Below are positions 1 through 7,366 of a stretch of 11,606 nucleotides of DNA, one piece after another. Source of the stretch: Opitutia bacterium (GTDB taxonomy: Bacteria > Verrucomicrobiota > Verrucomicrobiia > Opitutales > UBA953); contig JAJPZB010000088.1 of the NCBI GenBank assembly GCA_021204635.1, positions 1 through 11,606 of the forward strand, written 5' to 3'. How positions within the stretch are numbered: the first letter of the stretch is position 1; every line of letters begins with the position of its first letter. The notes under the pieces are model-generated. The model ran no database searches. It saw only the letters and a program-made list of their open reading frames with translations, and had not been told where the DNA came from. The translations under genes and the position numbers were made by a program.

Positions 1-212
1 CGGGAGGGGACCGCGTTAGCGGTGAGGGAGTGTGTTGGTTGTGCGTCGCCTGACTTTGCTCCCCGCCACCAACCCAAACCTCACCACCAACCCCTCCGAA
101 AAAAATCTCACCACAAACTCCCGTGGCACTTGCCGCCACCACCAACACGGCTTTACCACTAACCCAATTCTCACCACCAACCCAAGCCACCACCAACCCC
201 TTGCGGTGGCGG
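1..212 (+). repeat. Composite repeat element, copy 1 (cut by window edge)
   Basis: Positions 1-108 match 4920-5026 almost base for base, with about eight differences by eye. The stretch starts inside a palindrome cut by the window edge, followed by a hairpin (ACCGC-GTTA-GCGGT, 10-23), a GTGTTGGTTGTG stretch, and a C-rich array of CCACCAACC-type units at about 65-75, 82-94, 136-146, 154-165, 171-183 and 186-200. The AAC positions are mostly 17-18 bp apart. A second block, 121-183, matches 5135-5196. The element ends in GGCGGCTAC, whose CTA (213-215) is the complement of the uup stop codon, so it abuts the 3' end of uup. On the uup sense strand the array is G-rich. No gene is supported here. 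Confidence 0.85.
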
Positions 213-2117
213 CTACTTGCGGGTTTCCAATTCTTCCCAGCGGGCGAGCAGGGTTGTGAGCGCTTCCTCGATTTCGTTGAGGCGTTCGTTTGTCGCCTTG
301 ACTGCGGCGGGGTCTCGGTAGAAATCTGGGTTCGAGATTTTCTCGGCGAGAGTTTTTTGCTCAGCCTCGAGCGCGTCGATTTGCGCGGGCAGGGCTTCGA
401 GTTCCCGCGTTTCTTTGTACGAAAGTTTTTTCTTTTGCGGCGGGTTGGTGGTGGCAGGATTTGCCTTGGTGGTGGCGGGATTGTTGTCGCGAGTTGCGTT
501 TTTCGCGGGCGAATTTTTTGCTTGCATTGTTGCCGCGAGCCGTTCGCGTTTCCACGAATCATAGTCGCCGACAAACTCCCTGATGTTGCCGTCGCCCTCA
601 AAAACGAGGTACGAGGTCGTGACATTGTCCAAAAATTCTCTGTCGTGGGAGACGAGGAGGAGCGTGCCGTCGAACTTCGCGAGCAGTTCTTCGAGCAGGT
701 CGAGCGTCTCGATGTCGAGGTCGTTTGTCGGTTCGTCGAGGACAAGGACGTTTGCGGTTTTGAGGAAAATTTTTGCGAGCAGAAGCCTGTTTTTTTCGCC
801 GCCGGAGAGCATTGCGACAGTCGATCTTGTGCGGTCTGGCGAGAACAAAAAATCGCCGAGATAGCTGATTGCGTTTCGCGTTTGACCGCCGGCGACAACG
901 GTGTCGGCGCCTTCGCCGGCGATGTTTTCGATCAGCGTTTTGTCGTCGCGCAGCGTCGCGCGGAGTTGGTCGAAATATGCGATTCGCAGGTTTGTTCCGT
1001 GCTTGACTTCGCCGCTGTCGGGCGCGATTTCCCCGAGCAAAATTTTCAGCAAAGTCGTTTTGCCGATTCCGTTTGCGCCGATGATTCCGACTTTGTCGCC
1101 GCGCATTATCGTGGTGGAAAAATTTTTGATTAACGGCTTTCCCGCCCAGTTGAAATCGACGTTTCTCGCAACAATGACCTTCGCGCCCGAGACCTCGCCC
1201 TCGTCGATTTGCGCCTTCACGTTGCCGGCGGCGACGCGGCGTTTTTTGCGAATTTCCCGCAGGCGTTGGAGCTCCCGCACTCTGCCTTCGTTGCGGCAGC
1301 GACGCGCCTTCACGCCTTGCCGCAGCCACGCTTCCTCGCGCGCGAGCAGTTTGTCGAACTCCGCCTCGTTTGCGGCGATTGATTCGTTCAATGCCTCGCG
1401 GCGGCGCAAATACGTCTCGTAGTCGCAATCCCAGGCGGTGACGATGCCGCGCTCCAAATCCAAAATTTTTGTCGAGACTTTTTTCAGGAAACGGCGGTCG
1501 TGCGTGACGAAAATTGCCGCGCCTTTCCACGCGAGCATAAATTCTTCCAACCACTCGATTGCGGCGACGTCTAAGTGGTTTGTCGGCTCGTCCAAAATTA
1601 AGACATTCGGCTTGGCAACGAGTTCGCGCGCGAGCAAGACGCGGCGTTTCATTCCCGCCGAGAGCGACGAAAAATCGTGGCTCGGGTCGGCGCCGACGCG
1701 CGAGAGTGCGGCCTCGACATCGCTCGCGAGTTTCCACACGTCGTCTGCCTCCATTCTGTGGAGAATTTCGTTCAGCCGCGCCTCCGGCATGCCGCTATCT
1801 GCGCCGTGATTTTCGTAGGCGCGGAGCACCTCGCCGGCGTCGCCGAGCCCCGCGATGACGACGTCGCGCGCCGTCCCCGAAATCTGCGCGGGCACTTCTT
1901 GCGCGAGATACGCGAGGCGGGAATTTTTCCCGGGGACGACTTCGCCGCTGTCGGGATGAATTTTTCCCGCGAGAATTTTCAGCAAAGAGCTTTTTCCCGC
2001 GCCGTTGCGGCCGATGAGGCACACGCGCTCGCCGGCGTCTATTTGAAACGAAACGCCGGTGAAAAGCGGCGGAGAGCCGAAGCGCAGGGAGAGATTTCTT
2101 GCCGCGAGAAGTGACAT
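213..2117 (-). CDS. uup: ABC-F family ATPase, Uup type
   Basis: This is a soluble ABC-F protein of 634 residues, close to the size of E. coli Uup, with no membrane segments. ABC-F proteins act on ribosomes; Uup is linked to ribosome function and to suppressing transposon excision. NBD1 has Walker A GRNGAGKSS (36-44), signature LSAGMKRR (152-159), Walker B VLILDEPTNHLD (172-183) and THDRRF (205-210). A charged interdomain linker lies at about 240-300. NBD2 has Walker A GANGIGKTT (347-355), signature LSGGEKNR (437-444), Walker B VLVLDEPTNDLD (457-468) and SHDREF. Residues 562-634 form the Uup-type C-terminal coiled coil beginning KLSYKETRELEALP. The frame is open back to 2387, but MSLLAARNLSLRFG at 2117 fits the family start; the extension has no recognisable content and would overlap the divergent fucosidase. 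No Shine-Dalgarno is visible. Odd points are the SAG instead of SGG in NBD1 and a repeat-derived PATT linker at 546-560. Confidence 0.93.
   Translation of the reverse strand: MSLLAARNLSLRFGSPPLFTGVSFQIDAGERVCLIGRNGAGKSSLLKILAGKIHPDSGEVVPGKNSRLAYLAQEVPAQISGTARDVVIAGLGDAGEVLRAYENHGADSGMPEARLNEILHRMEADDVWKLASDVEAALSRVGADPSHDFSSLSAGMKRRVLLARELVAKPNVLILDEPTNHLDVAAIEWLEEFMLAWKGAAIFVTHDRRFLKKVSTKILDLERGIVTAWDCDYETYLRRREALNESIAANEAEFDKLLAREEAWLRQGVKARRCRNEGRVRELQRLREIRKKRRVAAGNVKAQIDEGEVSGAKVIVARNVDFNWAGKPLIKNFSTTIMRGDKVGIIGANGIGKTTLLKILLGEIAPDSGEVKHGTNLRIAYFDQLRATLRDDKTLIENIAGEGADTVVAGGQTRNAISYLGDFLFSPDRTRSTVAMLSGGEKNRLLLAKIFLKTANVLVLDEPTNDLDIETLDLLEELLAKFDGTLLLVSHDREFLDNVTTSYLVFEGDGNIREFVGDYDSWKRERLAATMQAKNSPAKNATRDNNPATTKANPATTNPPQKKKLSYKETRELEALPAQIDALEAEQKTLAEKISNPDFYRDPAAVKATNERLNEIEEALTTLLARWEELETRK
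442..476 (-). repeat. In-frame PATT-encoding repeat units inside uup
   Basis: The same GGTTGGTGGTGG core as in the intergenic arrays (exact at 443-454, with an 11-of-12 match near 465-475) lies inside the uup frame. The two units are 21 bp apart, exactly seven codons, against 17-18 bp in the non-coding arrays. They encode NNPATTKANPATTNPP (residues about 545-560), a flexible linker between the second ATPase domain and the coiled coil. On the uup sense strand the units are C-rich. Confidence 0.8.
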
Positions 2118-2301
2118 CTTCAGAGAATTTTCTAATCCGCGTTTGCTTTCGCGCAAAACAAATTTTCCCGCCGCGACAAACGCGTTTTGCCCCGCGAAAA
2201 AACGGCTCGACAAGCGCTTGCATGCGCGTTCTGCGGCAATGCCAAAATTCTGTTTCCTTTGCCGGCGTTTTCGACTATTTTCGCGAGAGTTTTTGCCCTC
2301 A

Positions 2302-2307
2302 TAAAAT
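2302..2307 (+). promoter_or_regulatory. Possible -10 box close to the fucosidase start
   Basis: TAAAAT lies seven bases before the fucosidase ATG, a spacing that would put the transcript start at or next to the start codon. No good -35 hexamer is visible at 17 bp. The 197-bp divergent region 2118-2314 also holds a 10-bp palindrome CAAGCGCTTG (2211-2220). No convincing uup promoter was found. Confidence 0.2.
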
Positions 2308-2314
2308 TGCTTCC

Positions 2315-4744
2315 ATGAAAAAACGGATTTCCCTGATTTTCTCGGCGATGTTGCTGTTTGTCCCGCTTGCAAACCTTTTTGCCGCACCCGCAGTTCCGCC
2401 GTCGAAAGACGTCATCTGGTTTGATTCCGAGGCAATGACTTTTTCCGTCAAGGGCGACGCGTGGAAAATTCTCCGCAACGACAGCCGCGAAGTGGGCAAG
2501 GGCTGGGAGTTTGAGGGGCTGCCGATCGGGAATGGCAGGATTGGCGCGATGGTGCTTGGAAATGCCGCGCGCGAACGCATCGCACTGAACGAAATCACGC
2601 TTTGGACGGGCGGCGAAAATTCCGGCGCAAATTGCTCGGGATATTCCTACGGGCCGACGTCGGGGCGCGACGAATTTGGTGCATACCAGCCCTTCGGCGA
2701 CTTGCTGGCGGAATTTCCGGGGCTTGACAAACCGACCGATTTCACCCGCTCGCTCGCGCTCGGTACAGGCATCGCGCGCACGACATTTTCAAAAAACGGC
2801 GTGAGATACAGGCGCGTGACTTTCACGAGCTTCCCGATGAACGTCTTGGTCTCGATTTATTCTGCGGACAAAAGAGGCGCGCTGTCGGGGACGTTTCTGC
2901 TTTCGCCGAATCACAGCGCGAAATTTTTTGCCCAAAGCAACAAACTCGGGATGACAGGGACGCTCGCAAACGGCATGAAATTTGCCGCCCGCGCCGCCGT
3001 TATCGCGACGGGGAAAACCGCGAAGACGATTCCGGTTGGCGGCAACGCGGATATCAGCGTTTCATACGAGAAAAATTTGCCCGTTTTCGATTCGGCAAAA
3101 TTGCCGCGAATCAAGGTGGAAAAGGCCGATAGGATCGTCGTGCTCGTCGCGATGAAAACGGATTATCTCATGTCGGAGAAAAAGAATTGGAAGGGCGGAG
3201 ATCCCGTGCCCGCCGCAGAAAAATTGCTGAAAGCGGCGACCGAGGAGGCGCGGAACCCCACGGCGTTGGAGGCGGCGCACATTCGCGCGCACAGAGAATT
3301 GTTTGACCGCGTGGAAGTTGATCTCGGCTCCACCGACAAGGAAACGGCGCGGCTGCCGACGCCTAAGAGGCTCGAAAAATACAAGACAGAAAAAAACGAC
3401 CCCGACCTCGAGGAAACGCTTTTCCAATTTGGCAGATATTGCCTCATGTGCTCGTCATACGAGAGCGCGCCGGCGACGCTTCAAGGTATTTGGAACCACA
3501 GAGTAAAGCCGCCGTGGGCATGCGATTATCACACGAATATCAATATTCAAGAGGCGTATTGGGCGGCGGAAGTCGGGAACCTCTCCGAGTGCGCGATGCC
3601 GCTTTTCAACTGGCTCGAAGCGACGAAGGGAATTTCCGAGCGAATTTCGCAAAGGGCATTTAAAGGGCAGGACGGCAAACCGCCGCGCGGCTGGACTTCG
3701 CGCGTTTCGCAAAACATCTTCGGTGCCGGAGGCTGGACGATGTGGAACAACGCGTCGAGCGCATGGTACGCGCTTCACATCTGGGAACACTACGAGTTTA
3801 CGCAGGACAAAAAATTCCTCAAAGAAATCGGCTACCCGATGATGAAGGAAATTTGCCACTTCTGGGAAGACATGCTCAAGCCGCTCGGCGCCGGCGGTGC
3901 TGGATTTCGCACCGATGAGGAAAACGCGGACCTCGCCCAACTCAAAGACATAAAGGCGGGGACGCTCGTCGCGCCAAACGGATGGTCGCACGAATGGGGC
4001 CCAGTGGAAGACGGCGTGACGCACGACCAGCAGCTGATCAGCAACCTTTTTTCAAACACGATTAAGGCGGCAAAGGTGCTCGGCACCGACAGGAAATGGG
4101 CGGAATCGCTCGCGAAAAAGCGCGCACGGCTCTACGGGAACAAAATTTCCAAGGGCGGATATTTGCAGGAATGGATGATCGACAGACCGAACCTCGTCAC
4201 CGGCCACAGACACACGTCGCACCTCTTTGCCGTGTTCCCCGGGAACGAAATTTCGACGGAGAAAACGCCGGAGCTCGCCGCCGCAGCGAAGAAATCGCTC
4301 GAGCTGCGCGGGACAAACGGGGATTCGCGGCGCTCGTGGTCGTGGCCGTGGCGAACTGCGCTGTGGGCCCGATTTAAAGAGGGCGATAAGGCGCACGAAA
4401 TGGTCGAGGGACTGCTCGCATACAACACGCTCCCGAATTTGCTTACGACGCATGAGCCGTTTCAAATGGACGGTAATTTTTCGTTCCCCGCAGGCGTTGC
4501 CGAAATGCTGTTGCAGTCGCACGCCGGGGAAATCGTGCTCCTGCCGGCGCCTTGCAAGGCGTGGAGAAACGGGAAAGTTCGCGGGCTCAAGGCGCGCGGA
4601 AATATCACCGTGGACTTCGAGTGGAAGGCAGGGCGGGTGACGAGCTTCAGGCTTTGGTCGCCCGAGCCGCAGGAAGTCTTGCTCGTCATGAACGACGGCA
4701 AACCCCGCAAAATCATGACAAAGGCAATCTCCGCGCGGAAGTAG
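2315..4744 (+). CDS. Secreted GH95 alpha-L-fucosidase
   Basis: This is a glycoside hydrolase family 95 enzyme of 809 residues, predicted to release L-fucose from fucosylated glycans outside the cytoplasm. The start at 2315 gives a signal peptide: MKKR, a hydrophobic stretch (about 5-21), then a signal peptidase I-like site near LFAA-PAV (about 23-24). There is no lipobox Cys. N-terminal domain motifs include GLPIGNGRIGAMV (69-80) and LNEITLWTGG (91-100). In the catalytic (alpha/alpha)6 region, HTNINIQEAYW (406-416) carries N408 and N410, matching the paired Asn of Bifidobacterium AfcA (N421/N423). E560 in SHEWGP is the likely acid (AfcA E566), and D719 in EPFQMDGNF matches AfcA D766. HRHTSHLFAVFPG (631-643) is also a family motif. 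All key residues are present. The frame opens at 2099, but the upstream part overlaps uup and lacks a signal. Alpha-1,2-fucosidase is most likely; some GH95 members are alpha-L-galactosidases. Confidence 0.93.
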   Translation: MKKRISLIFSAMLLFVPLANLFAAPAVPPSKDVIWFDSEAMTFSVKGDAWKILRNDSREVGKGWEFEGLPIGNGRIGAMVLGNAARERIALNEITLWTGGENSGANCSGYSYGPTSGRDEFGAYQPFGDLLAEFPGLDKPTDFTRSLALGTGIARTTFSKNGVRYRRVTFTSFPMNVLVSIYSADKRGALSGTFLLSPNHSAKFFAQSNKLGMTGTLANGMKFAARAAVIATGKTAKTIPVGGNADISVSYEKNLPVFDSAKLPRIKVEKADRIVVLVAMKTDYLMSEKKNWKGGDPVPAAEKLLKAATEEARNPTALEAAHIRAHRELFDRVEVDLGSTDKETARLPTPKRLEKYKTEKNDPDLEETLFQFGRYCLMCSSYESAPATLQGIWNHRVKPPWACDYHTNINIQEAYWAAEVGNLSECAMPLFNWLEATKGISERISQRAFKGQDGKPPRGWTSRVSQNIFGAGGWTMWNNASSAWYALHIWEHYEFTQDKKFLKEIGYPMMKEICHFWEDMLKPLGAGGAGFRTDEENADLAQLKDIKAGTLVAPNGWSHEWGPVEDGVTHDQQLISNLFSNTIKAAKVLGTDRKWAESLAKKRARLYGNKISKGGYLQEWMIDRPNLVTGHRHTSHLFAVFPGNEISTEKTPELAAAAKKSLELRGTNGDSRRSWSWPWRTALWARFKEGDKAHEMVEGLLAYNTLPNLLTTHEPFQMDGNFSFPAGVAEMLLQSHAGEIVLLPAPCKAWRNGKVRGLKARGNITVDFEWKAGRVTSFRLWSPEPQEVLLVMNDGKPRKIMTKAISARK

Positions 4745-4754
4745 TTGCGGGCGC

Positions 4755-4877
4755 GGGGTTGGTGGTGGAGCTCGGGTTGGTGGTGGACTTGGATTAGTGG
4801 TGAGGCTCGGGTCGGTGGTGAAATGCAGGTTTGAGGCTGTGGTGGGTTTGGGTTGGTGGCGAGAGGGTTGGTGGTGG
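4755..4877 (+). repeat. G-rich tandem array (GGTTGGTGGTGG units)
   Basis: Starting 10 bases after the fucosidase stop, G-rich units recur at 4755-4770, 4774-4787, 4791-4805, 4809-4820, about 4835-4845, 4850-4860 and 4865-4877. Exact GGTTGGTGGTGG is at 4757-4768, 4775-4786 and 4866-4877. Units are mostly 17-18 bp apart. Each core has four GG runs with loops of one or two T, the pattern of a two-tetrad G-quadruplex. A fucosidase read-through transcript would carry the G-rich strand. Confidence 0.85.
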
Positions 4878-4904
4878 CGACCATCGCGCCCGCAGTGCGC
4901 GATT

Positions 4905-5026
4905 CTCCCGCTAAGTTAGCGGGAGGGGACCACGATAGTGGTGAGGGAGTGTGTTGGTTGTGCGTCGTCTGACTTTGCTCCCGCCACCAACCCAAATCCC
5001 CACCACCAACCCCTCCGAAAAAATCT
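4905..5026 (+). repeat. REP-like two-palindrome unit with C-rich flank, element copy 2
   Basis: The unit opens with a 10-bp perfect inverted repeat, CTCCCGCTAA-G-TTAGCGGGAG (4905-4925). A second hairpin follows, ACCAC-GATA-GTGGT (4929-4942), then GAGGGAG, GTGTTGGTTGTG, a short unique stretch and CTCCC. Units GCCACCAACCC (about 4983-4993) and exact CCACCACCAACC (5000-5011) come next. Positions 4920-5026 match 1-108 in the same orientation. The second hairpin differs from copy 1 at both partners of one pair (A-T against G-C). It resembles REP or MITE-type dispersed elements, but no transposase is in the window. Confidence 0.8.
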
Positions 5027-5217
5027 ATTCGCAAACTTTACCTCGCAGAACTTGGGTTGGTGGTGAGTGTGATCGTGTCTGGTTTGTGGTTAAAGTTTGG
5101 ATAAAATTCTCGCGAGCAACGCGCGGCTAACTATCCGTGGCACTCTGCCGCCACCACCAACCCAACTCTCGCCACTAACCCGAATTTCACCACCAACAAA
5201 AGGTAGCGGCGGCTACC
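5027..5217 (+). repeat. Right part of element copy 2, C-rich array and end hairpin
   Basis: After about 108 bp absent from copy 1 (5027-5134, containing one reversed G-rich unit near 5053-5065), homology resumes at CCGTGGCACT (5135; copy 1 at 121). Units follow at 5151-5163 (exact CCACCACCAACC at 5151-5162), 5171-5181 and 5188-5196. The element ends in a hairpin, GGTAGC-GGCG-GCTACC (5202-5217), related to GGTGGCGGCTAC at the copy 1/uup junction. No coding sequence is supported in 4745-5351. Positions 5218-5297 are plain AT-rich DNA in which I see nothing more. Confidence 0.75.
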
Positions 5218-5297
5218 GTCGAATCGTCATGAATAAACATTCTGCCCTGGCGCATTTTTCCCGAACTTAAAATATTTTTACAGGAGTTGATACATGC

Positions 5298-5327
5298 AAA
5301 AACGCGCTGGACAATTAACACGCGTTT
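5298..5327 (-). terminator. Possible terminator of the AIPR gene
   Basis: On the minus strand, 24 bases past the AIPR stop, AAACGCG (5327-5321) can pair with CGCGTTT (5306-5300) across a 14-base loop, ending in five T (5302-5298). The stem is short and the loop large, so this is tentative. Confidence 0.4.
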
Positions 5328-5351
5328 AAGGCCTCGATGTGTAAAAGAGGA

Positions 5352-7277
5352 CTAATTGTCTTCTTCGCAATTTTTTAGAAAGTTCAACACTAAATTCGCG
5401 GACGCCCTTTCGCGATTCCTGTGTATTGTATCATACACGTCATTAAACAGGGTCATATTAACCTCCTTCTTCACCATAGTGTTGATATCATTATTGGATT
5501 GTTTTATGGTATATTCAATTACAAATTCCCTGTAAAAGTTATATACCTCATTCATTATTTCTTTATCTGAAAAGAGTTTTTTTATTATTTCATTTCTTTT
5601 CTTGAATGTAGCTTCGTTTAATAACAATTCATTCCGCTTTTCCGGCTCCGAATCACCAAAACCATTTATTTTTTCACCAAGGAATCCCAAGACGTTGTAA
5701 GGTCGGAGTAGTTTGTGTTCTTGATTCCCTTCGATTTTCCTTTTTTGGTCGAGTTCGACTTTCTTGTAAAGGAAATATAATTTTATCATATTATCAATAT
5801 TCATTATATCATTGATTCTCAACGAAAAGCCGGAATACAGCGTACTACCCTGAACTTGTAGGTATTTTCCTCTTGTAAACGCATAAAACGCACCGTAGCA
5901 AAATGCCAGTAGAGCCTTTAGCATTTTATCTAACGGGATCGAGTGCCCATCAAACGTATCGTTGTCCTGTTTCCGATCAAAGAATTCGAAAAGGGCGTTA
6001 CTTTTCTTCGAAAGAACTCGGAACTCCGAGCTTCCTTTTTTGTACTTCTTTTTGAACGTGTTTTTATCACTTTTTTTCACAAGTAACAAAAATCCTCTTT
6101 TTTCAAACTCTTTTTGAAGGTTCGTAAAGTATATATGATTTACGGCGAATGCTTTCCCATCGATACTATTTTGAGTGTTTGTATACCTTACAATGTTTTC
6201 GGCTAATTGCTTTTTTGTTTCCTTGGATTTTTCGTCAAAAACATAAATCTTTACCAATACATGAACTTTTTCGTAGTCCTTGGGATCTCGATGTGATAGC
6301 ACTTCAAAAATAGAATTTATGGTTTGACACCCGTTTATTATCTGAGGATTTGTCAGCCTAAATCCAGCTTTGGCAGAACTTGATATTTTTGTCGCTTCAT
6401 ACTCTTTTAATTTTTCGCACTTATCGCATGTTATCGTTAGTCCGTTGTTATAATAGAAAAAGTTTTCTCTGTCGGTGTCTGATGTCAACGTTCTTATAAT
6501 TCCATTATTGATCATGTTCCTACCTAAAAATTCTCGAATGTTTTTTTCAAATAACTCATATTTCTTTTCATTTGCCCTTTTATACATATTGTATAAGTCA
6601 ACAACATTGACCATTATGAATCTAAATGGAATCATATAGTCTAAGCCATACTCCTCGGGAAAAACTCCCATGGAGGTCCCTTTAACTCTGGTTGGCAATT
6701 CTCCTATAAATGTCTTTTTATCTGTCCATCTTTCTCCCCAGTATATTTCGCCTATTTCTGTCAGAGGATGATATTTTACAGATACAAATGCTTTAATATT
6801 TTCTTCGCTATAGGAGAAATTTTTAATTAATGCATCAATATCGTCGTTTTTTATATCGTTTGTTACGTAAAAATGTAGGAATATTTTATAATCACTATCT
6901 TTACGCGCGCGATTAAATATCATCTGTAGGTCTGAGCGCTTGTAGCCATTTTCCAACAAAATTGAGATAGAGGATAAGAAATGTGAAAATTCTTTTTTGG
7001 TGACTCTTGTCGAGTCGCTATAGTATTTATTTTGTATGAGATGAAGTTCTTTTAATTCGTCATAATGCACGAAACAGTCAAGGCCTTTATCGCCAGCCCC
7101 ATCTACGATATTGTCAATGCATAGTTCTTCATCTAAGTTGTATAATCTGCTCAATACCCAGTAGTTAAATGCGTAATCGGGATCTGCAAGTCTGGGGTAA
7201 GATTCGCTGTAATCCTTTTGAATTGATTCAATATCTTCTTCTATTTGCGAACGTATCGTGACTGATGTGTTATCCAT
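5352..7277 (-). CDS. AIPR family protein (abortive phage infection), nuclease-like N-terminus
   Basis: This 641-residue protein belongs to the AIPR family, named from lactococcal abortive phage-infection proteins and frequent in defence loci. The family core is seen in YYNNGLTITCDKC (275-287), LTNPQIINGCQTINSIFEV (308-326) and AENIVRYTNTQNSID (359-373). Near the N-terminus, GDKGLDCFV with D67, followed by LHLIQNKYY with Q82 and K84, resembles the D...QxK signature of Mrr-like PD-(D/E)XK nucleases. A DNase role is therefore plausible but inferred. There is no signal peptide or membrane segment. The gene is strikingly AT-rich, with long A/T runs unlike every neighbour, pointing to horizontal transfer. 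It stands alone, without a methyltransferase, helicase or antitoxin beside it. The start at 7277 is the first Met of the frame and has no Shine-Dalgarno. Its 3' side faces repeat element copy 2. Confidence 0.88.
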   Translation of the reverse strand: MDNTSVTIRSQIEEDIESIQKDYSESYPRLADPDYAFNYWVLSRLYNLDEELCIDNIVDGAGDKGLDCFVHYDELKELHLIQNKYYSDSTRVTKKEFSHFLSSISILLENGYKRSDLQMIFNRARKDSDYKIFLHFYVTNDIKNDDIDALIKNFSYSEENIKAFVSVKYHPLTEIGEIYWGERWTDKKTFIGELPTRVKGTSMGVFPEEYGLDYMIPFRFIMVNVVDLYNMYKRANEKKYELFEKNIREFLGRNMINNGIIRTLTSDTDRENFFYYNNGLTITCDKCEKLKEYEATKISSSAKAGFRLTNPQIINGCQTINSIFEVLSHRDPKDYEKVHVLVKIYVFDEKSKETKKQLAENIVRYTNTQNSIDGKAFAVNHIYFTNLQKEFEKRGFLLLVKKSDKNTFKKKYKKGSSEFRVLSKKSNALFEFFDRKQDNDTFDGHSIPLDKMLKALLAFCYGAFYAFTRGKYLQVQGSTLYSGFSLRINDIMNIDNMIKLYFLYKKVELDQKRKIEGNQEHKLLRPYNVLGFLGEKINGFGDSEPEKRNELLLNEATFKKRNEIIKKLFSDKEIMNEVYNFYREFVIEYTIKQSNNDINTMVKKEVNMTLFNDVYDTIHRNRERASANLVLNFLKNCEEDN

Positions 7278-7350
7278 TTTTGTTGAGTGTATTAATTATT
7301 GATGTGGGAAAAAATTGCTTTCTTGGAGGTGGAACGAGGTTTTGGTTCGT

Positions 7351-7366
7351 GTTTCAGATCTGAAAC
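7351..7366. promoter_or_regulatory. 16-bp perfect palindrome upstream of the AIPR gene
   Basis: GTTTCAGATCTGAAAC is a perfect palindrome 73 bases upstream of the AIPR start. It is overlapped by a wider inverted repeat, GAGGTTT (7336-7342) and AAACCTC (7363-7369). This looks like an operator for a dimeric repressor, but no regulator gene is in the window and the promoter itself could not be placed. Confidence 0.4.

Noticed and set aside
123..1133. Long open frame on the plus strand opposite uup
   Set aside because: It is antisense to a clear ABC-F gene with intact Walker motifs. Its Arg/Phe/Val-rich translation has no family features and arises from GC-rich codon bias.
598..1737. 379-codon minus-strand frame overlapping uup in another frame
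   Set aside because: The Arg-rich translation is a frame shadow of uup.
2099..2314. N-terminal extension of the fucosidase by 72 residues
   Set aside because: It overlaps uup and would bury the clear signal peptide that begins at 2315.
2118..2387. N-terminal extension of uup by 90 residues
   Set aside because: The basic, low-complexity translation is unlike Uup N-termini, and it would overlap the signal peptide of the divergent fucosidase.
4905..5026. Insertion sequence or complete mobile element with its own transposase
   Set aside because: No transposase or other protein is encoded in the repeat region; at most it is a non-autonomous REP/MITE-like element.
4755..5196. CRISPR array
   Set aside because: Repeats are short (~12 bp core), the intervals of ~5 bp are not unique spacers, orientation flips within the cluster and no cas genes are present.
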